Notes under the pieces: generated by a model
The model's input: only the letters and a program-made list of their open reading frames with translations
What the model was told of the DNA's origin: nothing
Databases searched by the model: none
Program-made: the position numbers and the translations under genes
Assembly (NCBI GenBank): GCA_024226515.1
Contig: JAAELQ010000200.1
Location: 24,548 to 88,547 of the forward strand
Source: a bacterium
Lineage (GTDB): Bacteria; Acidobacteriota; Polarisedimenticolia; Polarisedimenticolales; Polarisedimenticolaceae
DNA: 64,000 bases
Direction of reading: 5' to 3'
In this document: positions 7,967 to 16,508 of the stretch, in pieces
How positions within the stretch are numbered: position 1 is the stretch's first letter
Layout of the letters: each line of letters opens with the position of its first letter

Positions 7967-10900
7967 CTACAACCGGTCGAGCAGCTCGCGAGCCTCGACG
8001 AGGTCCAGCGTGTCGAGCCCTTCGGTGAACCGGTCGTAGACCGGCGCCAGTAGATCGTGTGCGTCCCGGTTGCGACCCTGGCGCTCGTAGCGTCGGGCCA
8101 GTGAGATCGCCGCGCGCAACTCGAGCGACCGCGCGGACTGCGTTCGTGCGACATGCAGCGCGTTGTGCATCAGCGTCTCGGCCTCGTCGCCCTCGTCGAG
8201 GATCTCGCCCTTGACGCGCAGCAGCTCCGGGTCCCAGAACTGCTGACCCTTGGTCTCGGAGATCTCGAGCGCGAGATCCAGCATGGCGATCGCCTCGTCC
8301 TGGCGCCCCAGCCTGCGCAACGCGTCGGCCAGCACGGCGTAGAGGTACGCGCCACCCGAGCCCACTCCGGTCGACGCGACCTGAGCCATGCCGTCGCGGA
8401 TCTCCTCGATCGCCTCCACGCCGATGCCGTCGCAGGCCAACGTCCAGCCGCGTACGACGCGTGCGAGGCCCAGGTACAACGGGTAGCGTTGGCGGGCGCA
8501 GAGTTCGATCGTCTCCTCCGCGGCCGGCCGGGCGAGCTCGATCTCGCGGCGCATCTGGTGGATCAGCGTCTTCCAGCACAGCGCGAGCGCCGTACTGAAG
8601 TGGTGCGGAGTCGTACGCGAGCGTTCGAGCGCGAGATCGATCGTGCGCAACGCCTCGTCCGACCGTCCGAGCACCCAGAACGCCATGGCGCGGAACGCGC
8701 GGCACTGGATCGCGGGGTCGGTGCCGAAAGCGTAGAACAGTGGGTTGTGTTGCCGCGGGTCGTGTAGCTCGATCGCCATCGTGAGGTGCCGCACGGTCTC
8801 CGGCCAATCGCCGCGGTAATACAGCGCACTACCCATCGCCTGGTGCGCCAGCATGCGTTCGGTGGCGCCGCCGCTGCGCTCGGCCCGGTCGAGCAGTTCC
8901 CGGCCCAGTTCGGTCGCGGTCGTCAACTCACCGCGAACGCGGTGGTACGCCGACAGACCCCACAGCGCGCGGAAGAGCTGAGGTGCGTCGCCGACCTGCG
9001 AGCACAACTCGCGAGCACGGCCGTACGCGATCTCGACCTCGTCGTTGCCCTGCCCCCGCGCGGCCAGTAGCGGGACGCCGATTGCCATCTGCAGGCTCAG
9101 TTCCAGTCTCGCGCGTTGCGCTCCCTCGGGCGCCGGCTCGAGCAGGGTCAGGCCGCGTCGGTAATGTCCGATCGCCTCCTCGTGGGCCGACCGTCCTCCC
9201 GCGCGCTCGCCGGCACGCGCGTAGTAGCGCACTGCCGCCGGGACGTCTCCCGCCTCGGCGCAGTGTCGCGCGATTTCCTCCGGCCGAGTCGCAACCAGTG
9301 TGGGGAAGCGTTGCTCGAGCACCTTCGCGATTCGCCCGTGCAACGCGCGTCGCGAGCGCACGAGCAACGAGCGGTAGGCCGTCTCCTGAATCAGGGCGTG
9401 CCTGAAGGCGTACGTCGCGTGCGGCGCCTCGCCCTGCCGGTGCAGCAGGTCGGCTTCGGCCAGACGGGCCAGCCCGCGGTCGAGCGTGTCTGCGTCGATC
9501 TCGGCAACCTCACCCAGCAGCTCGCGCGAGAACTCGCGCCCCAGCACAGCGGCCAGCTGCGCCACGCCCTTGGCCGGGCCCAGTCGGTCCAACCGCGCCA
9601 TCAGCGAACCCTCGAGCGTGGAGGGAATCTTCAGCTCGGGGGCCGACTCGGACATCTCGTACACGTCGTCGCCCTCGACGACCATGCCGGACTCGAGGAT
9701 CGCGCGCGTCAGCTCCTCGACGAACAGCGGCACGCCGTCCGTTCTGGACGCAATGTGCTCGACCAGCTCGACGGGCAGCGGCTTGTTTCCCGCGATGCGG
9801 GCGATCAGCGCCGCAGCGTCCGCGAGGGCCAGCGGCGCGAGCCGGAGCACGCCCACGTCGGGATCGGCGGACCACTGCGGTTCGCCTTCGGGGCGTGTGG
9901 TCGCCACAACGAGCAGGCGATGCCGCGGAGCGCGTGAGATGAGCAGCCCCAGCAACTCGCGCGTCGAGGGGTCCATCCAGTGCAAATCCTCGATTGCCAG
10001 AACGAGGGCGTTCTCGCGGCTGCATGCGACGAACCACTCGACGAGCAGCTCCAGCGTTCGTTCGCGACGTGCGCCGGGACTGAGATCGACCTGCCGCGAC
10101 GCGTCGCCGGGAGCGACGCACAGCAACGCCGAGAGCAACGGCAACGCGTCGGGCGCGGTCAGCTCCCTGCGCCGCAGGTCGGCGGCCAGTCTCATCGCGC
10201 GCTCGCCCGAACCCTCGTCCGGATCGAAACCCAACGTGTCCTCGAGCAGCTCTATCACCGGTCGGAACGCGCTGTTCTCGTGGAACGCCGACCCGCGGCA
10301 CTCGAGCCACGTCGGCGCGTCGTGCGCCAGGGCCTCGCGCAGGTCGTGGACCAGCCGCGACTTGCCGATCCCGGGCTCGCCCTCGACCAGCACCGTCAGC
10401 CCGTTGCCGTCCCGCGCGCGCTGCCAGACGTCCAGCAGCCCGGCCATCTCGCGCGTCCTGCCCACCAGCGGGTTCAACCCCGCGTCGTTGGCCAGCGGGT
10501 CGATCCAGAGGCTGCGCTCGACGACGCGCGACACGTGCACTCGATCGGCGACGCCGCGCAGCGCGCGCGGACCGAGCGTCTCCAGAACGAAGTGCTCCTT
10601 CAGCAGTCGCCCGGTGTCGTCGGACACGACGACCCAACCCGGCTCGGACACACCCAGCAGCCGCGCCGTAATGTTGACCGTCTCGCCCAGGGCGAGCTCT
10701 TCGCGCTTCGCGCCGCCGCCCATCTCGCCGACGACCACGCGTCCCGTGTGCACGCCGATGCGCACCTGTAGCGGGTGCGAGTGCAGGATCGGAAACTCGC
10801 TGCCGAGCTGCCGGTCCAACTTGGGGATCTCGGCCAGGATCTCGAGCGCCGCGTCCACGGCACGCGTCGGGTCGTCCTCGTGTGCGGTGGGGTAGCCGAA

Positions 10901-11158
10901 GTAGACCAGGATTCCGTCGCCGAGATACTGCGCGATGTGGCCGTCCACATCCTGAATGATCGCGCCGCAGACTTCCTGGTACGCGGCGACGACCTCACGC
11001 AGATCTTCAGGATCGAGCTGCTGGCTGAGCTGGGTCGACCCGACCAGGTCGCAGAACATGACCGTCAGCTGGCGTCGCTCTCCGTTCACCCGGCGCACGG
11101 GGGTGCGATGCGGCGACCGTTGCCCCACGTGCGCTGTCAAGCGCGAGACTCGTCCCAT
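7967..11158 (-). CDS. Class III nucleotide cyclase domain-STAND ATPase-TPR protein
   Basis: A 1,063-residue signalling protein. Residues 28-185 form a class III adenylate/guanylate cyclase domain: metal-binding Asp in TVMFCDLVGST (D37) and QYLGDGIL (D81), and the transition-state Asn and Arg in ETVNITARL (N162, R166), so the domain may be active. An AAA/STAND ATPase follows (residues 229-600), with Walker A GEPGIGKS at 260-267 and Walker B LVLAIEDLHWMD. From about residue 640 to the end are TPR-like helical repeats. This architecture is common in soil bacteria; the stimulus is rarely known. The ATG is 159 nt after a gap containing an inverted repeat. No transmembrane segment is visible. No cyclic-nucleotide effector gene is adjacent. 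Confidence 0.9.
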   Translation of the reverse strand: MGRVSRLTAHVGQRSPHRTPVRRVNGERRQLTVMFCDLVGSTQLSQQLDPEDLREVVAAYQEVCGAIIQDVDGHIAQYLGDGILVYFGYPTAHEDDPTRAVDAALEILAEIPKLDRQLGSEFPILHSHPLQVRIGVHTGRVVVGEMGGGAKREELALGETVNITARLLGVSEPGWVVVSDDTGRLLKEHFVLETLGPRALRGVADRVHVSRVVERSLWIDPLANDAGLNPLVGRTREMAGLLDVWQRARDGNGLTVLVEGEPGIGKSRLVHDLREALAHDAPTWLECRGSAFHENSAFRPVIELLEDTLGFDPDEGSGERAMRLAADLRRRELTAPDALPLLSALLCVAPGDASRQVDLSPGARRERTLELLVEWFVACSRENALVLAIEDLHWMDPSTRELLGLLISRAPRHRLLVVATTRPEGEPQWSADPDVGVLRLAPLALADAAALIARIAGNKPLPVELVEHIASRTDGVPLFVEELTRAILESGMVVEGDDVYEMSESAPELKIPSTLEGSLMARLDRLGPAKGVAQLAAVLGREFSRELLGEVAEIDADTLDRGLARLAEADLLHRQGEAPHATYAFRHALIQETAYRSLLVRSRRALHGRIAKVLEQRFPTLVATRPEEIARHCAEAGDVPAAVRYYARAGERAGGRSAHEEAIGHYRRGLTLLEPAPEGAQRARLELSLQMAIGVPLLAARGQGNDEVEIAYGRARELCSQVGDAPQLFRALWGLSAYHRVRGELTTATELGRELLDRAERSGGATERMLAHQAMGSALYYRGDWPETVRHLTMAIELHDPRQHNPLFYAFGTDPAIQCRAFRAMAFWVLGRSDEALRTIDLALERSRTTPHHFSTALALCWKTLIHQMRREIELARPAAEETIELCARQRYPLYLGLARVVRGWTLACDGIGVEAIEEIRDGMAQVASTGVGSGGAYLYAVLADALRRLGRQDEAIAMLDLALEISETKGQQFWDPELLRVKGEILDEGDEAETLMHNALHVARTQSARSLELRAAISLARRYERQGRNRDAHDLLAPVYDRFTEGLDTLDLVEARELLDRL

Positions 11159-11396
11159 CGTTCAACCTCGTTCGTTGCCCGGCTGTGCCCCCTTTCACCG
11201 GGGATGTGTGTCCTGCAACCCTCTCGAGCGGTGGCGCTTCCGGCCCGCGCCCGCCCGCCCGCATCGTCGTGACCCCTCGTCTGCGCAGTGACGCACCGGG
11301 GGCCTATGTCGCTGTGGTTGCCAGACGCGTGCCAGACGTCCCGCATGCGGGAACCCTCGAAAAGAGCTCATTTCTCCGGATGCGGACGGAGATGTC

Positions 11397-11433
11397 CGTG
11401 AACTTCGAGGAAAACAGACTCCGGAAGTTCACG
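11397..11433. repeat. 10-bp inverted repeat (stem-loop) after the MopE-like gene
   Basis: CGTGAACTTC at 11397-11406 and GAAGTTCACG at 11424-11433 are perfect inverted copies with a 17-nt spacer; GAG and CTC inside the spacer can extend the stem across a 2-nt bulge. It lies 10 nt past the stop of the minus-strand MopE-like gene and about 240 nt before the cyclase start. No T-run follows on either strand, so it may be a stabilising hairpin or an operator for the cyclase gene rather than a classical terminator. The rest of 11159-11443 shows no gene. Confidence 0.45.
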
Positions 11434-11443
11434 ATCGGAGCGC

Positions 11444-13645
11444 CTATCTCCGTCGGTCGCCGATCGGTCGTCTGGGCTGTTGCCGCGGCTCCGCGTGGAG
11501 GAAATCCGTCACGATCAGCCCGCCGAACCGATCGCCCGCGTGCAGCGGTTGGACGCACGACGTGTCGAGCTCGAGCGTCTGCACGACGCCTCCGTCGAGG
11601 TCCACGACCCGGATCGCCAGCGCGTCAGGCAATGCATCCGCGCGCGGGCCGGAGTCTCCGACCTCGAAACTGTCCCGTCGTTCGATCACGCCGTCGAACA
11701 GCGTCGGGGTCCGCCGATGTCCCGCGGAGCGGACGACCACGCGCACCGGCCCGTCGAAGGCCCCCCCGCGACAGGCGTCCGCATGCGCGCCCTGCGAGTG
11801 TGCCGAGTCGTCACAGCCGTCACCGGTCCACACGAAACGCAGCGAGTTCGGCCGTCCGTCATCGCATCCGTCGCAGCGCTCGACGACGGTGACGGTCGCG
11901 GAGCCGGAGTCGGTGCACAGGGCGCCGTCCCCCGCGCTGCCGGCCGCGCTGATCTCGTTTGTCGTCGTGCGGTAGACGTGCGCCTTCTTCGTGAACCGCT
12001 CCTCGGCTCCCGGCGCCAGGTCGACTCCCTCGGCGATCGTGCCCAGCCGGTTGTCCACGATCGAGACGTCCGTCAGGTCGCCGTCGCCGCCGTTCTTGAC
12101 CTCGTAGGTGTACGTGACGAGTTGATCGTCGAGCGCGACCTCGTCGTAGGCCGTAAGCGTCAGGCTGCCGAAGACGTCGCCGACCGCGAGCGGAAGCAGA
12201 CACGACGTGTCGAAGGACGAGGACTCGGTCCCGCCGGCGTTGCTCAGCGAGATCGAGCTCCTCAGCTCGAGCTCACCGTCGGGAGCGTAGATCGTGAACT
12301 CGTCGCCCGGCTCGACGTGCGAGGGGACGACGATGTACAGCGTGCCCTCGCCGAGATCGCCGGGCGTGCCACGCAGGGCGATGTTCAGGTTCGATCGATC
12401 GCCGACCACGAGTTCCGAGCCCGGCACGGCCGCGCCGGGTCGGTCGGGCGAGACACCGGTTGCGAGAATCTCGACCGCCGCGCCGGCGTCGACCTCCCCG
12501 GAGCATGCCACGGCGACACCTCCCTGAAGGGTGTCGGTCGCGTCGCAGCCGCCGCCGGTGTAGCGGAACGTCAGGCTCTTGGCGCGGCCCAGCAGATCGC
12601 ATCCCGGCAGCAGGCCGGACTTGAGCAGCTCGGGATCCGGCGTCGCCCCCACGCGCAACGCGCAGTCGCCACAATCGGCCGCGTCCTCGTCGAACTCGCC
12701 GTCGCAGTCCTCGTCGAGGCCGTCACACACCGCGTCCTCGGGCGCGGCGCCCTCGAACGGATCGCACGTGTCCTCCTCGACGCCGTCGCGACACTCGAAG
12801 TTCCCCTCGTTGCCCTCGCACTCGCCCACGCCGCACGTCGTCGTGGATCCGACGTAGTCCTCGTCGGCCGCGCCGTCGCAGTCGTCGTCGATGCCGTCGC
12901 AATTCGTGTCGGGCGCCGCACCCTCGAGCGGGTCGCAGGTGTCGACGAGCGTTCCGTTGCGGCAGACGTCCAGGCCGCTGTTGCCCTCGCACTCGCCGAC
13001 GCCGCATGCCGTCTCGAGCGGGACGTAGTCGTCGTCGGCCGCGCCGTCACAGTCCTCGTCCAGGCCGTCGCAGTCCGTGTCCGGCGAGGCCCCCTCGAGC
13101 GGGTCGCAGGTGTCGACCTCGTCGCCGGCGACACACGGGAGCTGTCCGAGGTTGTCCTCGCATTCGCCGACGCCGCACATCGTCGTCTTGGGAAAGAAGT
13201 CCTCGTCGATCGGACCGTCGCAGTCGTTGTCGATGCCGTCGCAGATCGTGTCCGGGATCGAGCCGAAATTCGGGTCGCACGTGTCGCGGATCGCCCCGTT
13301 CTCGCAGGCCAGCTCGCCCATGTTGCCCTCGCACGCGCCGATGCCGCAGGTCGTCGGCGCCGCGAAGTAGTGCTCGTCGACCTCACCGTCGCAGTCGTTG
13401 TCGGTGGCATTGCAGGTGTCGTCGACGATCCCGGGGTTGGTCAGCGCGCTGCGGTCGTCGCAGTCGCCGCAGATCGGGTCGTCGCAGGACGGCTTGCAGA
13501 CCGCCCAGCCGTCGCCGTCCTTGTCCGGACCGGCGCAGCCTCCCCCGCGGGCGGACCAGCGTCTATCGGCACCATGAGCCGCGAACGAAACCGAGATGAT
13601 GAGAAAAGTCCCGAGAATCGCGCGAACCGCGACCGCCTTCGTCAT
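11444..13645 (-). CDS. Secreted MopE-like metal-binding repeat protein with duplicated C-terminal domains
   Basis: Exported protein of 733 residues with a signal peptide (TKAVAVRAILGTFLIISVSF, ending AAHG). After a short DKDGDGW segment come four tandem repeats of 57 residues. Each holds a CGVGECE-type segment, DTCDP and an acidic loop such as DNDCDGPIDEDF; the acidic loops are the MopE-type putative metal-binding motif (five in all). Then two copies of one domain, each starting L-x-F-x-x-TG-x-GCD and ending DTSC-x-x-PL-x-x-GD-x-FG, flank a DUF11-like segment (TYTYEVKNGGDGDLTDVSIV). The C-terminus is strongly basic (RQQPRRPIGDRRR). ATG 13645 is preceded by GGGGGGAG; an in-frame GTG 24 nt upstream is less likely. 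Calcium or copper binding is known for the motif in other proteins; here it is inferred. Confidence 0.85.
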   Translation of the reverse strand: MTKAVAVRAILGTFLIISVSFAAHGADRRWSARGGGCAGPDKDGDGWAVCKPSCDDPICGDCDDRSALTNPGIVDDTCNATDNDCDGEVDEHYFAAPTTCGIGACEGNMGELACENGAIRDTCDPNFGSIPDTICDGIDNDCDGPIDEDFFPKTTMCGVGECEDNLGQLPCVAGDEVDTCDPLEGASPDTDCDGLDEDCDGAADDDYVPLETACGVGECEGNSGLDVCRNGTLVDTCDPLEGAAPDTNCDGIDDDCDGAADEDYVGSTTTCGVGECEGNEGNFECRDGVEEDTCDPFEGAAPEDAVCDGLDEDCDGEFDEDAADCGDCALRVGATPDPELLKSGLLPGCDLLGRAKSLTFRYTGGGCDATDTLQGGVAVACSGEVDAGAAVEILATGVSPDRPGAAVPGSELVVGDRSNLNIALRGTPGDLGEGTLYIVVPSHVEPGDEFTIYAPDGELELRSSISLSNAGGTESSSFDTSCLLPLAVGDVFGSLTLTAYDEVALDDQLVTYTYEVKNGGDGDLTDVSIVDNRLGTIAEGVDLAPGAEERFTKKAHVYRTTTNEISAAGSAGDGALCTDSGSATVTVVERCDGCDDGRPNSLRFVWTGDGCDDSAHSQGAHADACRGGAFDGPVRVVVRSAGHRRTPTLFDGVIERRDSFEVGDSGPRADALPDALAIRVVDLDGGVVQTLELDTSCVQPLHAGDRFGGLIVTDFLHAEPRQQPRRPIGDRRR

Positions 13646-13787
13646 GATGATCTCCCCCCGCTGATCCACCCGGCAGGTGTCCTGCCGCCGATGTGTGGCA
13701 CCTGGATATCAGGAACCGAGCAGGGAAGTCAAGGCGAGCCGGGGAGCCGATGACTCCAGGAGGTGCAGGGTCTCCGTCATGCGGCGA

Positions 13788-13833
13788 GGCGACGGCCGCC
13801 ACCGGCGGCGGAAAGCCGGCGGGAACCGTCGCC
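13788..13833. terminator. Hairpin downstream of the M43 metalloprotease gene
   Basis: GGCGACGG at 13788-13795 pairs with CCGTCGCC at 13826-13833, with GC-rich inner complementarity (GCCGGC). It lies 15 nt past the minus-strand protease stop and about 140 nt before the next start. There is no T-run, so intrinsic termination is uncertain. The rest of the 202-nt gap holds no gene. Confidence 0.35.
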
Positions 13834-13847
13834 CCGAGGAGGGTGAA

Positions 13848-15653
13848 TCAGGGACAGACGCCCCCCGGCGTCCGGGCCGCGCCCGACGAGTCGAGCCCCA
13901 GTGGACCCTCCCCGACGGCGTTCCGTCCGGTGACGAGGTAGATCCAGGTAACGCCGCCCGGCGGTGTATCGGTGTCGTCGGTCGTGTTGCCGGCGAGACC
14001 CGAGGCGAAGCACTGACCGTACTGGCTCGCGCCGAGATCGGTGAGTGGGCCGCGATACAGGTTGAAGCTGTCCGAGCCGCTGGCGGCCGCGTTCTCCCAC
14101 GCGAGCTTGCTCGCGGAGTCGAAGCGCAGTGGTTCGCTCGAGAGCGAGCCCGAAACCTCGCCCGGAGGTGAGCCCGAGCACGAGCCGCAGCCGAAGTCCT
14201 CCACGGCCTCGACGCACAAGTCGTCCCACTCGACCTCGCAACAGTAGTCGTCCTGCTGGCAGACGCAGGACTCGACGCTCGGATCCTCGGCGCATCCGGC
14301 AGCGGCCGTTACGTCGCAACAGGCACCGCCCGTCGCCTCGGACCGGCACAGCGCGTCGCAGCCGTCGCCGGGCGTCGTGTTGCCGTCGTCGCACGTCTCG
14401 CCGGGGTCGACCACACCGTCGCCGCACAGCGGGATCCGTCGGCACGAGGCGTCGCAGGTCGTAGTGCTCGGTGGCTCGCAGTCCTCACCCGGTTCGACCG
14501 TGCCGTTGCCGCACACCGCGATGACCTGACACGACGCATCGCAGGTCGACGTCCCGGGCGGCTCGCACGTCTCGCCCGGCTCGACGACCCCGTTGCCGCA
14601 CTCGCCCTGCCCGCCGTTGGCGAACAGGTCCACGCGGTAGTGCTCGAGGCTGCAGCGCATGCGCCGCGCCTGCTCGTCGGTGAACCGCTCCATGCACAGG
14701 TCGTCGGAGTAGTCCATGTAGTTGTCGGTCGGGTCGGGGCTGCCGCACGAGCTTCCGTCGCAACCGTCGGTCTCGAACGCCTGCGGATTCGTGTCGCAGA
14801 TGAAGTCGCCCGTCGTGTAGCACGCGGAGGCGTTGCCGCAGCCACCCGTGAAGGTGTGCTCGAGCCCGAAGTAGTGCCCCACCTCGTGTGTCGTGGTTCG
14901 ACCCTGGTTGAACGGAGGCCCGATCGGACCGTTTCGACCGAACGACTCCCACAGCACGACGACACGATCCTCGTTCGACCCGGCGATCCCGCCCTGCGGC
15001 AGGTCGGGGACGTAGCCGAGGCTGCCTCCCGCGGTGTTGGTGTAGATGTTGAGGTAGCGCGAGGTGTCCCACGCCAGGCTGTCCCAGAAGCCGCCGCCGT
15101 CGTTGTACCAGGTGTTGTTGGTGCTGTAGGTGATGCCGTCAGTCGGGTTGCCCGACGGGTCGGTCGTGGCGAGGACGAACTCCAGCTCGACGTCCGTGCC
15201 GTTGGCTCCGTTCGATCCGGCGAGCGCCAGGAAGTCCTCGTTGAGGATGTCGATCTGATCGCGCACGGTCTGCTCGCTGACGAAACCCGCGCCGCCGGTG
15301 TTCTGTATCACGTGCACGACGACCGGAACGGCGAAGCGTCCGTTCGTCGGTGCGTACCGCGCGGCCGGATTGGTCGAGGTATACGTGCAGTCCGACGGTG
15401 CTCCGGCTCCGGCGAACGAACCGCCGCTACCGGCCGGTGCGAAGAAGTCGGGCTCCGGCGCCGGCTTGCCGCAGCGCCCGGCGTGCTGCTCGAAGTAGTC
15501 CGACTTGACATACTCGCCCCATGAGCGGAACTCCCTGTCGCCCGCGACGATCCGCCCGTCGAGCGTCTCGATCGCAAGCCGTTTCGGCGCGGCCATCGAC
15601 GTCGCCGAGGCCAACACCAGCAATCCGACGAGAATCCATCCCCGTTCGCGCAT
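13848..15653 (-). CDS. Secreted M43 (pappalysin/cytophagalysin-type) metalloprotease with Cys-rich tail
   Basis: Exported zinc endopeptidase of 601 residues. A signal peptide (RGWILVGLLVLASATSMA) precedes a catalytic domain with HEVGHYFGLEH at residues 256-266 (three zinc His and the catalytic Glu) and a Met-turn DNYMDY about 50 residues on. The tail holds three disulfide repeats (CGNGVVEPGETC..., CGNGTVEPGEDC..., CGDGVVDPGETCDDGN...) of the Myxococcus type, a further Cys-rich segment (CVCQQDDYCCEVEWDDLCV), and an FN3-like module ending GEGPLGLDSSGAARTPGGVC. GGAGG lies 8 nt before the ATG; a longer in-frame start would break the signal peptide. Substrate unknown. The last module also appears in the genes at 44.7 kb and 61.8 kb. 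Confidence 0.9.
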   Translation of the reverse strand: MRERGWILVGLLVLASATSMAAPKRLAIETLDGRIVAGDREFRSWGEYVKSDYFEQHAGRCGKPAPEPDFFAPAGSGGSFAGAGAPSDCTYTSTNPAARYAPTNGRFAVPVVVHVIQNTGGAGFVSEQTVRDQIDILNEDFLALAGSNGANGTDVELEFVLATTDPSGNPTDGITYSTNNTWYNDGGGFWDSLAWDTSRYLNIYTNTAGGSLGYVPDLPQGGIAGSNEDRVVVLWESFGRNGPIGPPFNQGRTTTHEVGHYFGLEHTFTGGCGNASACYTTGDFICDTNPQAFETDGCDGSSCGSPDPTDNYMDYSDDLCMERFTDEQARRMRCSLEHYRVDLFANGGQGECGNGVVEPGETCEPPGTSTCDASCQVIAVCGNGTVEPGEDCEPPSTTTCDASCRRIPLCGDGVVDPGETCDDGNTTPGDGCDALCRSEATGGACCDVTAAAGCAEDPSVESCVCQQDDYCCEVEWDDLCVEAVEDFGCGSCSGSPPGEVSGSLSSEPLRFDSASKLAWENAAASGSDSFNLYRGPLTDLGASQYGQCFASGLAGNTTDDTDTPPGGVTWIYLVTGRNAVGEGPLGLDSSGAARTPGGVCP

Positions 15654-15812
15654 CGTGCGTCCTCCTCTTCGTTGATCCGGCCTACTCGCCGGAACGACCC
15701 GCAACGTACGAGGGAGGCGTTTTCCGAGGTGTGTCCGGTCTGTTTCCATCCGCGTCGTGCGCGTTGTCCCGCCGGCGTGGCCGCGAGTACCATGAGGGTC
15801 AAAGGGGGTAAC

Positions 15813-16508
15813 GTGTCAGCGACCGGCATGACGAGGCTGTTGCTCGTCGAGGACGACGAGCGCATCCGCAAGGCGTTGCTCGACGCATTGCGCGCCTCGG
15901 GCTTTGACGTGGACGTCAGCGTCTCGATGCGCGACGCGCAGCAGGCGCTGCTGCGCGATTACGACCTGATCCTGCTGGACCTGGGGCTTCCCGACGGCGA
16001 CGGCCTCGACTTGTGCCGCGACCTGCGCAACCGTGGGCGCAGCGTGCCGGTGATCATCCTCACGGCGCGAGATACGCCCGATCACCGCGTGCGTGGGCTC
16101 GACGTCGGAGCCGACGACTACGTGGTCAAGCCGTTCCACGTCCCCGAGCTGCTGGCGCGTGTGCGCAGCGTGCTGCGCCGCGCCGGCCGGTCGGCCAGCG
16201 AGGGGGAGGCGCGCTACCGCGACCTGCGCGCCGATCCCGTTTCGCGCCGCGCGCGCCGGGCGGACGAGCCGTTGAAGCTCAAGCCGCGCGAGTTCGACCT
16301 GCTGCTGTTCTTCCTCCGCTTTCCCGATCGGACGTGGACGCGCGACCAGTTGCTGGATCGCGTGTGGGGTCCGACGTACGAGGGCGACGCGCGCACCGTG
16401 GATCTTCACGTGCGCCGCCTGCGCTCGAAGATCGAGCAGGACCCCGGCGACCCGAGCTACATCGAGACCGTCTGGGGCGTGGGCTACCGCATGGGAGAGT
16501 CGGAATGA
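15813..16508 (+). CDS. OmpR/PhoB-family response regulator
   Basis: DNA-binding response regulator. An N-terminal receiver domain has the acidic pair in LLLVEDDERIRK, the phosphoacceptor Asp in LILLDLGLPDG (D51 counted from MTRLLLVE), Thr in ILTARDT and Lys in YVVKPFH. A C-terminal winged helix carries LKPREFDLLLFF, RTVDLHVRRLRSKIE and YIETVWGVGYR. GTG 15813 has a close AGGGGG and gives 231 residues; ATG 15828 (MTRLLLVE) is the alternative. Its stop overlaps the start of the sensor kinase in ATGA, so the pair is translationally coupled. It is divergent from the secreted M43 protease gene across a 159-nt gap, which makes that gene a possible target. Confidence 0.93.
   Translation: MSATGMTRLLLVEDDERIRKALLDALRASGFDVDVSVSMRDAQQALLRDYDLILLDLGLPDGDGLDLCRDLRNRGRSVPVIILTARDTPDHRVRGLDVGADDYVVKPFHVPELLARVRSVLRRAGRSASEGEARYRDLRADPVSRRARRADEPLKLKPREFDLLLFFLRFPDRTWTRDQLLDRVWGPTYEGDARTVDLHVRRLRSKIEQDPGDPSYIETVWGVGYRMGESE

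Noticed and set aside
11480..13753. Plus-strand frame of 757 residues opposite the MopE-like gene
   Set aside because: It mirrors the repeated acidic codons of the MopE-like gene, has no domain and no ribosome-binding site.
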